64,000 nucleotides of DNA from Blastococcus sp. KM273128 (GTDB lineage Bacteria; Actinomycetota; Actinomycetes; Mycobacteriales; Geodermatophilaceae), in contig NZ_SSXA01000008.1 of NCBI RefSeq assembly GCF_021698975.1, positions 1 through 64,000 on the forward strand, in the 5' to 3' direction. Positions within the stretch are counted from its first letter, which is position 1. Each line of letters starts with the position of its first letter. The notes under the pieces are model-generated. The model had not been told where the DNA came from, searched no databases, and saw only the letters and a list, made by a program, of their open reading frames with translations. Both the position numbers and the translations under genes were made by a program. This document shows positions 16,577 through 26,648 of the stretch, one piece after another.

Positions 16577-17796
16577 TGGTCGCCACCGCCGGTCTCGACG
16601 TCCCCCCACGGCTGCTCATGGGCCCCGGGCCGATCACCGTCGACCCCCGGGTCCTGCGCGCGATGTCCGCCCAGCTGGTCGGGCAGTTCGACCCGTTCAT
16701 GACCGCGACCATGAACGAGACGATGGCCCTCTACCGCGAGGTCTTCCGCACCGCCAACGAGCAGACCCTCCTCGTCGACGGCACCTCCCGCGCCGGCATC
16801 GAGGCGGCGCTGGTCTCGCTGCTGGAGCCCGGGGACCGGGTGCTCGTACCGGTCTTCGGGCGGTTCGGCGCCCTGCTGCGCGAGATCGCCGAGCGCTGCG
16901 GTGCGGCGGTGCACACCGTCGAGGTGCCCTGGGGCGAGGTGGTGCCGCCGGAGGTGGTGGAGGAGGCGGTGCTGCGGGTCCGGCCGAAGCTCGTCGCCGT
17001 CGTCCACGGCGACACCTCGACCACGATGTGCCAGCCGCTCGCCGACATCGGGGAGATCTGCCGCCGGCACGGCGTCCTCCTCTACTGCGACGCCACCGCC
17101 TCTCTCGGCGGCAACCCCTTCGAGGCCGACGCCTGGGGGGTCGACGTCGCCACCGCCGGCCTGCAGAAGTGCCTCGGCGGCCCGCCGGGCAGCGCGCCGA
17201 TCACCCTCTCCCCGCGCGCCGGGGAGCTGATCGAGGCCCGCACGCACGTGGAGGCCGGCATCCGCGACGACGGTGACACCGACCGGGGCACCCGCATCGC
17301 CAGCAACTACCTCGACCTGGCCCAGGTGATGGCTTACTGGGGCCCGCGCCGGCTCAACCACCACACCGAGGCCAGCTCGATGCTCTACGCCGCGCGGGAG
17401 TGCGCCCGGCTGCTGGTCGAGGAGGGGCTCGACGCCGCGGTCGCCCGGCACGAACTGCACGGGCGGGCGATGCTCGCGGGCGTCCGCGGCCTGGGCCTGG
17501 CGGTCTTCGGCGACCCGGCGCACAGGATGAGCAACGTCGTCGCGGTGCACGTCCCCGACGGCGTCGCCGCGGACGCCGTGCGCGCCGCCCTGCTCGAGGA
17601 CTTCGGCATCGAGATCGGCACCTCGTTCGGCCCCCTGCACGGGCGGGTCTGGCGGATCGGCACGATGGGCTACAACGCCCGCCGCGATGCCGTCCTCACC
17701 ACGCTGGCCGCGCTCGAGCAGGTGCTGCGCGGCTGCGGGGCGGCGGTGCCCGCCGGCGGCGGCGTGGGTGCCGCCCGCGAGGTGTACGCAGGATGA
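16576..17796 (+). CDS. pucG: (S)-ureidoglycine-glyoxylate aminotransferase
   Basis: A 406-aa fold-type I PLP enzyme. It opens LLMGPGPITVDPRVLRAM, typical of the alanine-glyoxylate aminotransferase group, with Asp172 (CDATASLGG) to hold the pyridine nitrogen and Lys198 (AGLQKCLGGPPG) as the Schiff-base lysine. The placement between allantoinase and allantoate amidohydrolase identifies the PucG subgroup, which transfers the amino group of ureidoglycine to glyoxylate, yielding glycine and an oxalurate-type keto product. An upstream in-frame extension exists, but the TGATG overlap fixes the start. Confidence 0.93.
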   Translation: MVATAGLDVPPRLLMGPGPITVDPRVLRAMSAQLVGQFDPFMTATMNETMALYREVFRTANEQTLLVDGTSRAGIEAALVSLLEPGDRVLVPVFGRFGALLREIAERCGAAVHTVEVPWGEVVPPEVVEEAVLRVRPKLVAVVHGDTSTTMCQPLADIGEICRRHGVLLYCDATASLGGNPFEADAWGVDVATAGLQKCLGGPPGSAPITLSPRAGELIEARTHVEAGIRDDGDTDRGTRIASNYLDLAQVMAYWGPRRLNHHTEASSMLYAARECARLLVEEGLDAAVARHELHGRAMLAGVRGLGLAVFGDPAHRMSNVVAVHVPDGVAADAVRAALLEDFGIEIGTSFGPLHGRVWRIGTMGYNARRDAVLTTLAALEQVLRGCGAAVPAGGGVGAAREVYAG

Positions 17797-19034
17797 CGAC
17801 CGCCGCCGCCGTCCTGGCCCGCTGCGCGGAGCTGGACCGCCTCTCCGCCTCCCCCGACCGGCTCGAGCGCGTCCACCTCACGCCGGAGCATGCAGCGGCC
17901 AACCTGCTGACCGCGTCGTGGATGGCGGCCGCGGGGCTGACCCCGTGGCAGGACCCGGCGGGCAACCAGTGGGGCCGCCGCGAGGGACGGGCCCCGGGGC
18001 TGCCGGCCCTGGTGCTCGGATCGCACCTGGACACCGTGCCCGACGCCGGCAGCTACGACGGGATGCTCGGCGTGGTCATGGCCGTGGCGGTGGCCGAGCG
18101 GCTCCGCGACGCCGACCTCCCGTTCGCCCTGGAGGTGGTGGGCTTCGGGGACGAGGAGGGTGCCCGCTTCGGCACCGCGCTGCTCGGCAGCCGGGCCGTG
18201 GCCGGCACCTGGGACCCGGCGTGGTGGGAGCTGCGCGACGCCGGGGGCGTGCCGCTGCACCGGGCGTTCGTCGACTTCGGGCTCGACCCGGCGCGGATCG
18301 GCGAGGCCGCCCGGACGCCGGAGGAGCTCGTCGGCTACCTGGAGGCTCACATCGAGCAGGGCCCCTGCCTGGAGGCGGCCGACCGGTCGCTGGGCTACGT
18401 CACCACGATCGCCGGCGCGCGGCGGTTCCGGCTCTCGGTGCTGGGCGAGGCGCGGCACGCCGGGGGGACCCCGTACGAGCGCCGCCGCGACGCGCTGGTC
18501 GGCGCGGGCGAGGCGGTGGTCGCCGTCGAGCGGCTGGCGCGGGCCTCCGGCTGCATCGCCACCGTCGGCCGGCTGGAGGTGCAGCCGGGCGCGGTCAACG
18601 TCGTCCCCGGCCGCGCCGACCTCACCCTCGACCTGCGTGCCGCCACCGACGCCGAGCGCGACGGCATGTGGGACTTGCTGCGCGCCGAGATCGAGGGCAT
18701 CTGCGCGCGCCGGGGCCTCCGGTTGGAGGTGGTGGAGAACCACCGCGCCCCCGCCGTGCCCTGCGCCCCCTGGCTGCAGCAGGCGGTGGTCGAGGGCATC
18801 GGCGCGACCGACGACCGCGGTGCGGGCCAGCCGATGGGGCTGTGGAGCCGGGCGGGGCACGACGCGATGGCGATGGCGGCGGTCACCGAGGTCGGCATGC
18901 TCTTCCTCCGGTGCGCGGACGGGATCAGCCACTCTCCTGACGAGGACGTCCGCGAGATCGACGTCGCGCGCGGGCTGGACGCGCTCGAGGCGGCGGTGCT
19001 CAGGGTGGCCGCCGCGGTCGAGGGGCGGACGTGA
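17793..19034 (+). CDS. allC: Allantoate amidohydrolase (M20/HyuC family)
   Basis: A 413-aa metal-dependent hydrolase converting allantoate to ureidoglycine, carbon dioxide and ammonia. Metal-binding motifs are GSHLDTVPDAGSYDGMLG and FGDEEGARFG, followed by EAHIEQGPCLE and GRAGHDAMAMA-like SRAGHDAMA near the C-terminus, all typical of AllC and beta-ureidopropionase. Its product feeds the aminotransferase encoded just upstream. The start overlaps that gene by ATGA and the stop overlaps the regulator by GTGA. No separate AllE (ureidoglycine aminohydrolase) gene is seen, consistent with the transamination route. Confidence 0.93.
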   Translation: MTTAAAVLARCAELDRLSASPDRLERVHLTPEHAAANLLTASWMAAAGLTPWQDPAGNQWGRREGRAPGLPALVLGSHLDTVPDAGSYDGMLGVVMAVAVAERLRDADLPFALEVVGFGDEEGARFGTALLGSRAVAGTWDPAWWELRDAGGVPLHRAFVDFGLDPARIGEAARTPEELVGYLEAHIEQGPCLEAADRSLGYVTTIAGARRFRLSVLGEARHAGGTPYERRRDALVGAGEAVVAVERLARASGCIATVGRLEVQPGAVNVVPGRADLTLDLRAATDAERDGMWDLLRAEIEGICARRGLRLEVVENHRAPAVPCAPWLQQAVVEGIGATDDRGAGQPMGLWSRAGHDAMAMAAVTEVGMLFLRCADGISHSPDEDVREIDVARGLDALEAAVLRVAAAVEGRT

Positions 19035-19855
19035 ACGGGCTCCGGATCGACGAGCGGATCGCTCGCTGCCACCCGGCGCTGACCGCGCAGGAGCGGAGGG
19101 CCGCCGAGACCCTGCTGGAGCACCTGGACGACCTGGCCACCTACCGCGCCGCCGAGCTCGCCGCCCTGGCCGGGGTCTCCAAGGCGACGATGAGCCGGCT
19201 GTTCCGCTCGCTGGGCTTCAGCGACTTCGACGAGGTCCGCGACCACCTCCGGTCGCTGCGCACCGCGGGCGAACCGCGGCGGGTGGGCGGGCCCCCCGAC
19301 CTGGCCGCGCACGTCTCCGGCGAGGCCACCGCCGTCGCCACCGCGGTGCTGGAGCCGGCGGTGGCCGAGGCCGTGGCGGTGCTCGGCGACGCCCGCCAGG
19401 TGCTGGTCGTCGGCTGGCGCAACAGCCACCCGGTCGCCCTGCACCTGCGCGAGCAGCTGGTCCAGGCCCGGCCCCGGGTGCACCTGGCGCCCGTGCCGGG
19501 GCAGGTGCTCGGTGAGGAGCTCGCCGACCTCGGCCGTGGCGACGCCGTGCTGGCCGTCGGCTTCCGCCGCCGGCCGGCCGGGTTCGCCGGCTTCCTCGCC
19601 ACCGCCGCGGCGACCGGCGCCGACGTCGTCCTCCTGGGCGACCCGACCGCCGCCGGGCACTCGGGTGCCGCGCGGGTGTGGCTGCCCTGCCCGGTGCAGG
19701 GAACGCTCGCCTACGACTCCTACGCCGCCGCGATGAGCGTGGTCGCGGTGCTCGCCGACGGCGTCCTCGCCCGCGTGGGCCGCGCCGGTCGCGACCGGAT
19801 CTCGGCGATCAGCGACACGTACTCACGGCTGGGCGAGGTGGAGGAATGGACCTGA
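19031..19855 (+). CDS. MurR/RpiR family transcriptional regulator
   Basis: A 274-aa regulator with an N-terminal RpiR-type helix-turn-helix (LAALAGVSKATMSRLFRSLGFSDFDE, about residues 38-65) and a C-terminal SIS domain (VLVVGWRNSHPVALHLREQL and AVGFRRRPAG) that would bind a phosphorylated or carboxylated ligand. It lies in the middle of the purine run, coupled to allC and overlapping the xanthine dehydrogenase FAD subunit gene by 10 bp. It is the only DNA-binding protein inside the run, so it is the prime candidate to read the GAAAC-type sites at 10874, 13508 and 23773-23855. That link is inferred. Confidence 0.9.
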   Translation: MNGLRIDERIARCHPALTAQERRAAETLLEHLDDLATYRAAELAALAGVSKATMSRLFRSLGFSDFDEVRDHLRSLRTAGEPRRVGGPPDLAAHVSGEATAVATAVLEPAVAEAVAVLGDARQVLVVGWRNSHPVALHLREQLVQARPRVHLAPVPGQVLGEELADLGRGDAVLAVGFRRRPAGFAGFLATAAATGADVVLLGDPTAAGHSGAARVWLPCPVQGTLAYDSYAAAMSVVAVLADGVLARVGRAGRDRISAISDTYSRLGEVEEWT

Positions 19856-20655
19856 CCCACGTGGAGACCTACCGCGGCGCGCACGACCGGGAGGGCCTGC
19901 GGCTGCGCCCGGGCGAGCGGCTGCTCGCCGGCGGGACGTGGCTGTTCTCCGAACCGCAGCCGCAGGTCACCGGCCTGGTCGACCTCACGGCGATGCACTG
20001 GGAGCCCTGGGAGCCGTTGCCGGGCGGCGGCCTGCGGCTGGCCGCCACCTGCACGGTGCAGCAGGCCCGCGCGGCGCCGTGGCCCTCCCCCACCCTGGCG
20101 GAGCGGTGCGCCGACGCCCTGCTGATGTCGTTCAAGGTGCAGTCGGCCGCGACCGTGGGGGGCAACCTGTGCCTCGGCCTGCCGGCCGGCGCCATGATCG
20201 CGCTGACCGCCGCGCTGGACGGCGAGGTCGTCGTGTGGACGCCCGACGGCGCCGAGCGGCGTGCACCGGTGGCGGACTTCGTGCTCGACGCCGGCGTCGT
20301 CGACCTGCGGCCCGGCGAGGTGCTCCGCTCCGTGGAGCTGCCCGGGCCCGCGCTGCGGCAGGCCAGCGCCCTGCGCAGGGCGGCCCTGACCACGCACGGC
20401 CGTTCCGCCGCCCTGGTCATCGGGCGGCGGAGCGCCGACGCGGTCGTGCTCACCGTGACCGCCTCGGTGCCCCGGCCGGTGGTGCTGGCGCTGCCGCCCA
20501 CCGAGACCGCGGCGGCGGTGCGCGACGCGGTCGCCGCCGCCTGCGGCGCCACGGGGTGGTTCGCCGATCCGCACGGTGCCGCCGACTGGCGGGCCGCCCA
20601 GACGGTGGGGCTCGCGGCCGAGGTGCACGCCGAGCTGGTGGAGGGAGCCGCATGA
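19846..20655 (+). CDS. Xanthine dehydrogenase FAD-binding subunit
   Basis: A 269-aa flavoprotein subunit of the molybdenum hydroxylase family. It has LLAGGTWLFSEPQPQVTGLVDLTAM, the first FAD-contacting region, and SAATVGGNLCLGLPAGAMI, the second. The C-terminal CO-dehydrogenase flavoprotein domain begins near residue 165. It passes electrons from the iron-sulfur centres to NAD or another acceptor. Slightly shorter than many homologues. The ATG at 19846 has GGAGG-like sequence upstream within the regulator gene and starts inside it. Confidence 0.9.
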   Translation: MDLTHVETYRGAHDREGLRLRPGERLLAGGTWLFSEPQPQVTGLVDLTAMHWEPWEPLPGGGLRLAATCTVQQARAAPWPSPTLAERCADALLMSFKVQSAATVGGNLCLGLPAGAMIALTAALDGEVVVWTPDGAERRAPVADFVLDAGVVDLRPGEVLRSVELPGPALRQASALRRAALTTHGRSAALVIGRRSADAVVLTVTASVPRPVVLALPPTETAAAVRDAVAAACGATGWFADPHGAADWRAAQTVGLAAEVHAELVEGAA

Positions 20656-23294
20656 TCCTCGACGGGGACGAGGTGCCCGGCGCGCCGGCGCCCGGGCAGT
20701 GCCTGCGCACCTGGATCCGCGCCTGCGGGGGGACGGCGGTGAAGAAGGGCTGCGACTCCGGGGACTGCGGCGCGTGCACCGTCCTGCTGGACGGCGTGCC
20801 CGTGCACTCCTGCATCACCCCGGCGGCCCGCGCCGCCGGCCGGGCGGTGACCACGGCGGCGGGGCTCGGGACGCCCGAGGAGCTCTCACCGGTGCAGCGC
20901 CGCTTCGTCGAGGCCGGCGCGTTCCAGTGCGGGTTCTGCACGCCGGGGTGGGTGGTGACCGCCACCGCGCTCGCCGACGCCGACGGCACCGTGCGGGTGG
21001 CCGATCCCGAGCGGGTCTTCAAGGGGAACCTGTGCCGCTGCACCGGCTACCGCTCGATCCGGGACGCCCTCGCGGGGACGGTCAACGTGACGGCCGGGGG
21101 CGGCGTCGGCTGCTCGGTCGCCGCGCCGGCCGGGCCGCGGGTGGTGACCGGCCGCGAGGCCTTCACCCTCGACCTGCCGGACACCGGGGTGCTGCACGTG
21201 GCCCTGGTCCGCTCGCCGCACGCGCACGCCCGCGTCGTCGCGGTCGACCGCGGCGCCGCGGAGGAGGTGCCCGGCGTCGTGCTGGTGCTGACGCCGGCCG
21301 ACTCCCCGGACGTCCTGTACTCGACCGCCCGGCACGAGAACCGGCTGGACGACCCCGACGACACCCGCCTGCTGGACGAGGTCGTGCGGTTCCGGGGGCA
21401 ACGGGTCGTGGCGGTCGTGGCCGAGTCCGCCGCCGCCGCGCAACGCGCCGCCGCCCTGGTCGACGTGCGGTACGAAGTCCTGCCGGCCGTCTTCGACCCC
21501 GAGGCGTCGCGCGCCCCCGGTGCTCCGCTGCTGCACGGCGAGAAGGACGCCGCCGCTTCCCGGATCGCCGACCCGGCACGCAACGTCGTGGCCGCCACGC
21601 ACGGCGAGGTCGGCGACGTCGCGACCGGGCTCCGCACCGCCGCGCACACCGTGCGGGGCACGTGGACCAGCGGCCGGGTCGCCCACGCCGCCCTGGAGAC
21701 GCACGGCGCCCGGGCCTGGGTCGACGACGACGGCACCCTCGTCGTCCGCACCAGCACCCAGGTGCCGTTCCTCGTCCGCGACGAGCTGGCCCGGGTGCTC
21801 GGCCGCGCACCGGACCGGGTGCGGGTGGTCGCGGCCCGGGTGGGGGGCGGCTTCGGCGGCAAGCAGGAACTCCTGGTCGAGGACGTCGTGGCGCTGGCGG
21901 CGCTGCGGCTCGCCGAGCGCGGTGACCGGCGGCCGGTGCAGCTGGAGATGACCCGCGAGGAGCAGTTCACCGCGATCCCGCTGCGCCACCCGATGCGGGT
22001 GACCGTGGAGCTCGGGGCCGACGCGGAGGGACGTCTCACCGCGATGCGGGTCGAGGTGCTCAGCGACACCGGGGCGTACGGCAACCACGGGCCCGGGGTC
22101 ATGTTCCACGGCGTCCACGAATCGGTGGCCGTCTACCGCTGCCCGGCCAAGCGGGTCGACGCCGAGGCCGTCTACACGAACAACCCGCCCAGCGGTGCCT
22201 TCCGCGGCTACGGGCTGGGCCAGGTGGTCTTCGCGATCGAGTCGGCGCTGGACGAGCTGGCCCGCGAGGTCGGGATCACCCCGTTCGACCTGCGGCGCCG
22301 CAACGTGGTGGTGCCCGGCGACCCGCTGGTCGTCAACGGCCCGCCCACGACCGACCTGGAGTTCGGCAGCTACGGCCTGGACCAGTGCCTGGACCTCGCC
22401 GAGGCGGCGCTGGCCGGCACCCGCCCGGCCGTCCCGCCCGCCGAGGGCTGGGCGATCGGCGAGGGCATGGCGCTGGCCATGATCGCCACCATCCCGCCGC
22501 GCGGGCACCACTCGCACGCGCGGATCGCCCTCTCGCCCGACGGCACCGCGACGGTCGCGGTCGGCACGGCCGAGTTCGGCAACGGAACGGCGACCGTGCA
22601 CACCCAGCTCGTCGCCCAGGCCCTGGGGCTGGACCCCGACCGCGTCCGGCTGATCGCCTCCGACACCGCCACCTCCGGCTACGACTCCGGCGCCTTCGGG
22701 TCCACCGGGTCGGTGGTCGCGGGACTGGCCGTGCAGCGCGCCGCGGCCGAGGTGCGCCGCCGGCTGGACGCCCTCGGCGGGCTCCCCGCCCTGCGCCGGA
22801 CGGAGGGCCCCGTCGTGGGCACCGGCACCTGCGACGGCGGCCGGCGCTCGGTGGCGTTCAACGTCCACGCCGTCCGGGTCGCGGTGCACCCGGCCAGCGG
22901 CGAGGTGCGCGTCCTGGACTCGGTGCAGGCCGTGGACGCCGGGGTGGTGCTCAACCCCGAGCAGCTGCGCGGCCAGGTGGAGGGCGGGGTGGCGCAGGCG
23001 GTCGGTTCCGCGTTGCAGGAGGAGGTCGTCGTCGTGGACGGCCAGGTGCGCACGCGCGGCTTCCGCACCTACCGCACCCCGCAGCTGGGCGACGTGCCGA
23101 CGACGCGGGTCCTGGTCGCGGACACCGTCGACGCCCTGGGCCCGCACGGCGCCAAGTCGATGAGCGAGGCCCCGTACAACCCGGTCGCACCCGCGATCGC
23201 CAACGCCGTGCGCGACGCCGTCGGCGTCCGCCCCCACGACCTGCCGATGAGCAGGGACCGGATCTGGCGCCTGACCCGAGGAGGCACCCCATGA
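20652..23294 (+). CDS. Xanthine dehydrogenase, [2Fe-2S] and molybdopterin subunits fused
   Basis: An 880-aa fusion. Residues 1-150 hold both [2Fe-2S] clusters: [12 protein letters not shown] with a following Cys, then CGFCTPG and CRCTGYRS. From about residue 160 the molybdenum-cofactor subunit begins, with [19 protein letters not shown], a GAFRGYG loop and a late [21 protein letters not shown] that includes the catalytic Glu region. Together with the FAD subunit it should hydroxylate hypoxanthine and xanthine to urate. The order FAD subunit then Fe-S/Mo fusion is unlike the three-gene form of most bacteria. Both ends overlap neighbours by ATGA. Confidence 0.92.
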   Translation: MILDGDEVPGAPAPGQCLRTWIRACGGTAVKKGCDSGDCGACTVLLDGVPVHSCITPAARAAGRAVTTAAGLGTPEELSPVQRRFVEAGAFQCGFCTPGWVVTATALADADGTVRVADPERVFKGNLCRCTGYRSIRDALAGTVNVTAGGGVGCSVAAPAGPRVVTGREAFTLDLPDTGVLHVALVRSPHAHARVVAVDRGAAEEVPGVVLVLTPADSPDVLYSTARHENRLDDPDDTRLLDEVVRFRGQRVVAVVAESAAAAQRAAALVDVRYEVLPAVFDPEASRAPGAPLLHGEKDAAASRIADPARNVVAATHGEVGDVATGLRTAAHTVRGTWTSGRVAHAALETHGARAWVDDDGTLVVRTSTQVPFLVRDELARVLGRAPDRVRVVAARVGGGFGGKQELLVEDVVALAALRLAERGDRRPVQLEMTREEQFTAIPLRHPMRVTVELGADAEGRLTAMRVEVLSDTGAYGNHGPGVMFHGVHESVAVYRCPAKRVDAEAVYTNNPPSGAFRGYGLGQVVFAIESALDELAREVGITPFDLRRRNVVVPGDPLVVNGPPTTDLEFGSYGLDQCLDLAEAALAGTRPAVPPAEGWAIGEGMALAMIATIPPRGHHSHARIALSPDGTATVAVGTAEFGNGTATVHTQLVAQALGLDPDRVRLIASDTATSGYDSGAFGSTGSVVAGLAVQRAAAEVRRRLDALGGLPALRRTEGPVVGTGTCDGGRRSVAFNVHAVRVAVHPASGEVRVLDSVQAVDAGVVLNPEQLRGQVEGGVAQAVGSALQEEVVVVDGQVRTRGFRTYRTPQLGDVPTTRVLVADTVDALGPHGAKSMSEAPYNPVAPAIANAVRDAVGVRPHDLPMSRDRIWRLTRGGTP

Positions 23295-23767
23295 CGTCCC
23301 CTGCCGACGAGACGTGGCTGCAGCAGGCCGTCGATCTCGCCACCGCCAACGTGGCCGCCGGCGGTGGGCCCTTCGGGGCGGTCGTCGTCCGTGGCGACGA
23401 GGTCGTCGCGACCGGCGTCAACCGGGTGACCCGCGACCTGGACCCCACCGCCCACGCCGAGGTGAGCGCGATCCGCGCGGCCTGCCGGGAGCTCGGCGTC
23501 TTCTCCCTCGCCGGGTGCACGCTGTACACCTCGTGCGAGCCGTGCCCGATGTGCGCCACCTCCGCGCTGTGGGCGCGGCTGGACCGCGTGGTGTTCGCGG
23601 CGAACCGCCACGACGCGGCCGACGGCGGCTTCGACGACCGGGCCTTCTACGACCTGCTCACCGCGGCCCCGCTCTCCTGGCCGACCGCCGTGCACGAGCT
23701 GCGGCTGGGCACCGCGGCCACGCCGTTCGCGGCCTGGCGGGACAACCCGGTGCGCGTCGACTACTGA
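23291..23767 (+). CDS. Guanine deaminase-like nucleoside/base deaminase
   Basis: A 158-aa zinc deaminase of the cytidine deaminase fold. The zinc site is [10 protein letters not shown] together with [25 protein letters not shown] and the [10 protein letters not shown] segment resemble the GuaD-type guanine deaminases of Bacillus rather than tRNA adenosine deaminase. It would make xanthine for the dehydrogenase encoded immediately upstream, to which it is coupled by an ATGA overlap. The DNA after its stop carries operator site C. Confidence 0.88.
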   Translation: MTSPADETWLQQAVDLATANVAAGGGPFGAVVVRGDEVVATGVNRVTRDLDPTAHAEVSAIRAACRELGVFSLAGCTLYTSCEPCPMCATSALWARLDRVVFAANRHDAADGGFDDRAFYDLLTAAPLSWPTAVHELRLGTAATPFAAWRDNPVRVDY

Positions 23768-23772
23768 CCCGG

Positions 23773-23861
23773 TGGAACGACCGTTCCAGGCCGGGATGGG
23801 AGTTTCTTTTACGCCGCCGAAACGCTGCTCCACCTGGGCCGAAACCCGCCGCTCCTAGCGT
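23773..23861 (+). promoter_or_regulatory. Promoter and operator C of the purine run
   Basis: TGGAACGACCGTTCCA (23773-23788) is a near-perfect palindrome. It is followed by GAAAC-N10-TAGCGT (23841-23861), which has the same spacing as sites A and B. A GTTTC (23803) and GAAAC (23819) pair lies between them. Transcription would start near 23867, leaving a leader of about 70 nt with an AGGAGA ribosome-binding site before the ATG at 23939. It divides the binding-protein gene from the enzyme genes upstream. Confidence 0.6.
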
Positions 23862-23938
23862 CCCGCACGGACGACGACGGGGCCGGGAACCGCTCCGCCG
23901 TCGAGGAGAACCCGCCCCTTCCGACCCAGGAGAAGCCC

Positions 23939-25003
23939 ATGAACAAGCGCGTCCTGCGCACCGCCAGCGCGCTCACCGGGGCCGTCCTCGCCCTCACGGC
24001 GTGCGGCGGCTCGGCCGAGACCGACACCGCCGCCGCCGAGGGGCAGGGCGGGGACCTCGGCCCGCTGACGCTGCAGCTGTCCTGGATCAAGAACGCCGAG
24101 TTCGCCGGCGAGTACTTCGCCGACAGCAACGGCCACTACACCGCGGTCGGCTTCTCCGACGTGACGATGGACCCCGGCCCGGGGCCGATCGAGACGCTCG
24201 TGGCCAGCGGGGAGGCCGACTTCGGCCTGAGCAACGCCGTGGCCACCGCCCAGGTGATCGCCGAGGAGGACGCGCCGCTCAAGATCGTCGGCACCAAGTT
24301 CCAGAAGAACCCGTTCACCATCCTCTCCCTGGCCGACGGCGGGAACATCGCCACCCCGCAGGACCTGGTGGGCAAGAGGATCGGCGTCCAGGCCGGCGGC
24401 AACGAGACGCTGTTCGACGCGCTGCTCGAGGTCAACGGCATCGACCCCGCCTCCGTGGAGAAGGTGCCGGTCGAGTACGACCCGGCGCCGCTGATCGACG
24501 GCGAGGTCGACGGCTTCCTGGCCTACCTGACCAACGAGTCGATCACCGTCCAGGCCGCCGGCTACGAGGTGACCAACCTGCCTTTCGCCGACAACGGCCT
24601 GCCCTTCGTCGCCGAGAGCATCATCACGACCGACGAGATGATCGCCGAGAACCCCGAAGCGGTGAAGGCGTTCCTCGAGGCCGAGATCCTCGGCTGGCAG
24701 GACTACCTGCGCGACCCGGAGGAAGGCGCCCGCCTCGCGGTCGAGGAGTACGGGGCGGACCTGGACCTGGACATGGCCAAGGAGGTCGAGCAGGCGGAGG
24801 TGCAGAGCACCCTGATCGTCACGCCCGACGTCGAGTCCAACGGGCTGCTGACCATCTCCGACGAGCTGATCGACCAGAACCTGGCCACCCTGGCCGCCGC
24901 CGGCATCGACATCTCCGACGCCGAGGACCTCTTCGACCTCTCCCTCCTCGAGGAGCTGCTCGAGGAGAAGCCGGAGCTCGTCGAGGTGCCCAGCGCGGCC
25001 TGA
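23939..25003 (+). CDS. ABC transporter substrate-binding lipoprotein (NMT1/THI5-like)
   Basis: A 354-aa lipoprotein with signal sequence and lipobox (VLALTACG). The mature part begins [20 protein letters not shown], the usual opening of NMT1/THI5-type proteins that bind pyrimidine precursors and similar heterocycles. [21 protein letters not shown] and FLAYLTNES follow. It is much longer at the acidic C-terminus than NrtA-type proteins. It is preceded by operator C and followed within 30 bp by its ATPase. Purine or ureide import is inferred from the operon; the sequence alone would allow other heterocycles. Confidence 0.9.
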   Translation: MNKRVLRTASALTGAVLALTACGGSAETDTAAAEGQGGDLGPLTLQLSWIKNAEFAGEYFADSNGHYTAVGFSDVTMDPGPGPIETLVASGEADFGLSNAVATAQVIAEEDAPLKIVGTKFQKNPFTILSLADGGNIATPQDLVGKRIGVQAGGNETLFDALLEVNGIDPASVEKVPVEYDPAPLIDGEVDGFLAYLTNESITVQAAGYEVTNLPFADNGLPFVAESIITTDEMIAENPEAVKAFLEAEILGWQDYLRDPEEGARLAVEEYGADLDLDMAKEVEQAEVQSTLIVTPDVESNGLLTISDELIDQNLATLAAAGIDISDAEDLFDLSLLEELLEEKPELVEVPSAA

Positions 25004-25032
25004 CCGCCCCGATCCGGACAGGAATCCCCATC

Positions 25033-25860
25033 GTGACCTCGCTCTCCGAGGCCGAGGTCCTCCGGTCGGCCGCACCGCGGCCGGCCGGGGGCACCGGCAT
25101 CCACCTCCAGGGCCTGACCAAGACCTTCGGCTCCGGCCGCAAGCAGGTGCAGGCCCTCACCGACGCCACCCTGCACACCGCGCAGGGCAGCTTCTCCTCG
25201 CTGCTTGGCCCCTCGGGCTGCGGGAAGTCCACGATCCTGCGGATCCTCGCCGGCCTCGAGCAGCCGACCGGCGGCACCGCGCTCGTCGACGGCACCACCC
25301 CGGCCGAGCTGCGGCGGGCGCACGCGCTGGGCATCGCCTTCCAGGACTCCGCGCTGCTGCCGTGGCGCTCGGTGGAGGCCAACATCCGGCTGCCCTTCGA
25401 GGTCGCCGGCATCCGGCCCGACGCCGGGCTGGTGACCGAGCTGATCGAGCTGGTGGGGCTGTCCGGGTTCGAGAAGGCCAAGCCCGCGCAGCTGTCCGGA
25501 GGCATGCGCCAACGGGTCAGCATCGCCCGGGCGCTGGTGGTGAAGCCGTCGGTGCTCCTGCTCGACGAGCCGTTCGGTGCCCTCGACGACATGACCCGGC
25601 AGCGGCTGAACGTGGAGCTGCTGCGGATCTGGACCGAGAAGCCGGCGACCACGCTGATGGTCACCCACGGGATCTCGGAAGCGGTCTTCCTGTCCGACCA
25701 GGTCGCGGTGATGAGCGCGCGGCCGGGCCGGATCGTGGAGGTCATCGACGTCGACCTGCCGCGCCCCCGGCACCCGGAGATCATGCGCACGCCGGAGTTC
25801 CACGCCCTGCACGACCACGCCTCCGAGCTGCTGTTCGGCAGCGGGACGGCGGCGGGGTGA
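25033..25860 (+). CDS. ABC transporter ATP-binding protein
   Basis: A 275-aa ATPase with Walker [11 protein letters not shown]-loop [17 protein letters not shown], signature [15 protein letters not shown], Walker [14 protein letters not shown] and H-loop THG. The [12 protein letters not shown] segment is characteristic of nitrate/sulfonate/pyrimidine-precursor importers. The GTG at 25033 is the most likely start, since the N-terminal extension before [13 protein letters not shown] is short and polar. It is coupled to the first permease gene by a GTGA overlap. Confidence 0.92.
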   Translation: MTSLSEAEVLRSAAPRPAGGTGIHLQGLTKTFGSGRKQVQALTDATLHTAQGSFSSLLGPSGCGKSTILRILAGLEQPTGGTALVDGTTPAELRRAHALGIAFQDSALLPWRSVEANIRLPFEVAGIRPDAGLVTELIELVGLSGFEKAKPAQLSGGMRQRVSIARALVVKPSVLLLDEPFGALDDMTRQRLNVELLRIWTEKPATTLMVTHGISEAVFLSDQVAVMSARPGRIVEVIDVDLPRPRHPEIMRTPEFHALHDHASELLFGSGTAAG

Positions 25861-26648
25861 ACCGCGTGCTGTCCCGCGAGCCGGTGCGCACGGCCGCCTT
25901 CGGGGCGCTGGGCCTGCTGGGCGTGGTGGCCGTGTGGTGGCTGCTGGTGCTCACCCTGCTCGCCGACGCCCGCATCCCCTCCCCGGCCGGGGTCGTGGCC
26001 GCGGCCGCCGACCGCGGCTGGACCTTCTACGCCACCCACTTCGGGATGACGCTCCAGGAGGCCGCGGTCGGCTTCGGCTACGGCACCGTCGCAGCCGTCG
26101 CGCTGGCCGCCGTCACGCTGCTGGTGCCGGCGCTGGAGCCGCTGGTCATGCAGCTGGCGGTGATCACCTACTGCGTGCCGCTGGTCGCGATCGCCCCGGT
26201 GCTGTTCATCGTCATCGGCAACCCCGACGAGGGGCAGCGGGCGGGCACCGCGACCGCACTCGCGGCGCTGTCGGTCTTCTTCACCACCGTCGTCGGCACC
26301 GTGCTGGGCCTGCGGTCGGCGGATCCGGCCAGCCTGGAGGTCGTCCGGGTCTTCGGCGGCGGACCGCTGCGGCAGCTGACCAAGGTCCGGCTGGTGGCCG
26401 CGCTCCCCTCCGTGCTGGCCGCGCTCCGCGTGGCCGCGCCGCTCGCCTTCCTCGGGGCCATCCTGGGCGAGTACGTCGGCGGCGTGCAACGCGGCGTGGC
26501 CGTCACGCTCAAGATCGCGCAGCAGAACGTCGACGTCGACGGCGCCTGGGCCATCGGCCTGGGCTGCGCGCTGGTCGCGGGCACCTTCTACGGGATGTTC
26601 GCCCTGCTCGGACGGGTCGTCACCCCGTGGTCCCGAGGTGTGGCGTGA
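25857..26648 (+). CDS. ABC transporter permease (first of two)
   Basis: A 263-aa membrane protein with about six transmembrane segments ([32 protein letters not shown] and others). The EAA loop is at [39 protein letters not shown] in outline. It differs clearly from the next permease, so the importer likely uses a heterodimer of permeases, unlike the homodimeric left-hand system. Start GTG overlaps the ATPase stop. Confidence 0.9.
   Translation: MNRVLSREPVRTAAFGALGLLGVVAVWWLLVLTLLADARIPSPAGVVAAAADRGWTFYATHFGMTLQEAAVGFGYGTVAAVALAAVTLLVPALEPLVMQLAVITYCVPLVAIAPVLFIVIGNPDEGQRAGTATALAALSVFFTTVVGTVLGLRSADPASLEVVRVFGGGPLRQLTKVRLVAALPSVLAALRVAAPLAFLGAILGEYVGGVQRGVAVTLKIAQQNVDVDGAWAIGLGCALVAGTFYGMFALLGRVVTPWSRGVA

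Noticed and set aside
20886-23237. 783-codon minus-strand open frame across the xanthine dehydrogenase gene
   Set aside because: High GC leaves few stops on the opposite strand; the translation is Arg/His/Gly-rich with no motif, while the plus strand has both iron-sulfur motifs and the molybdenum domain.
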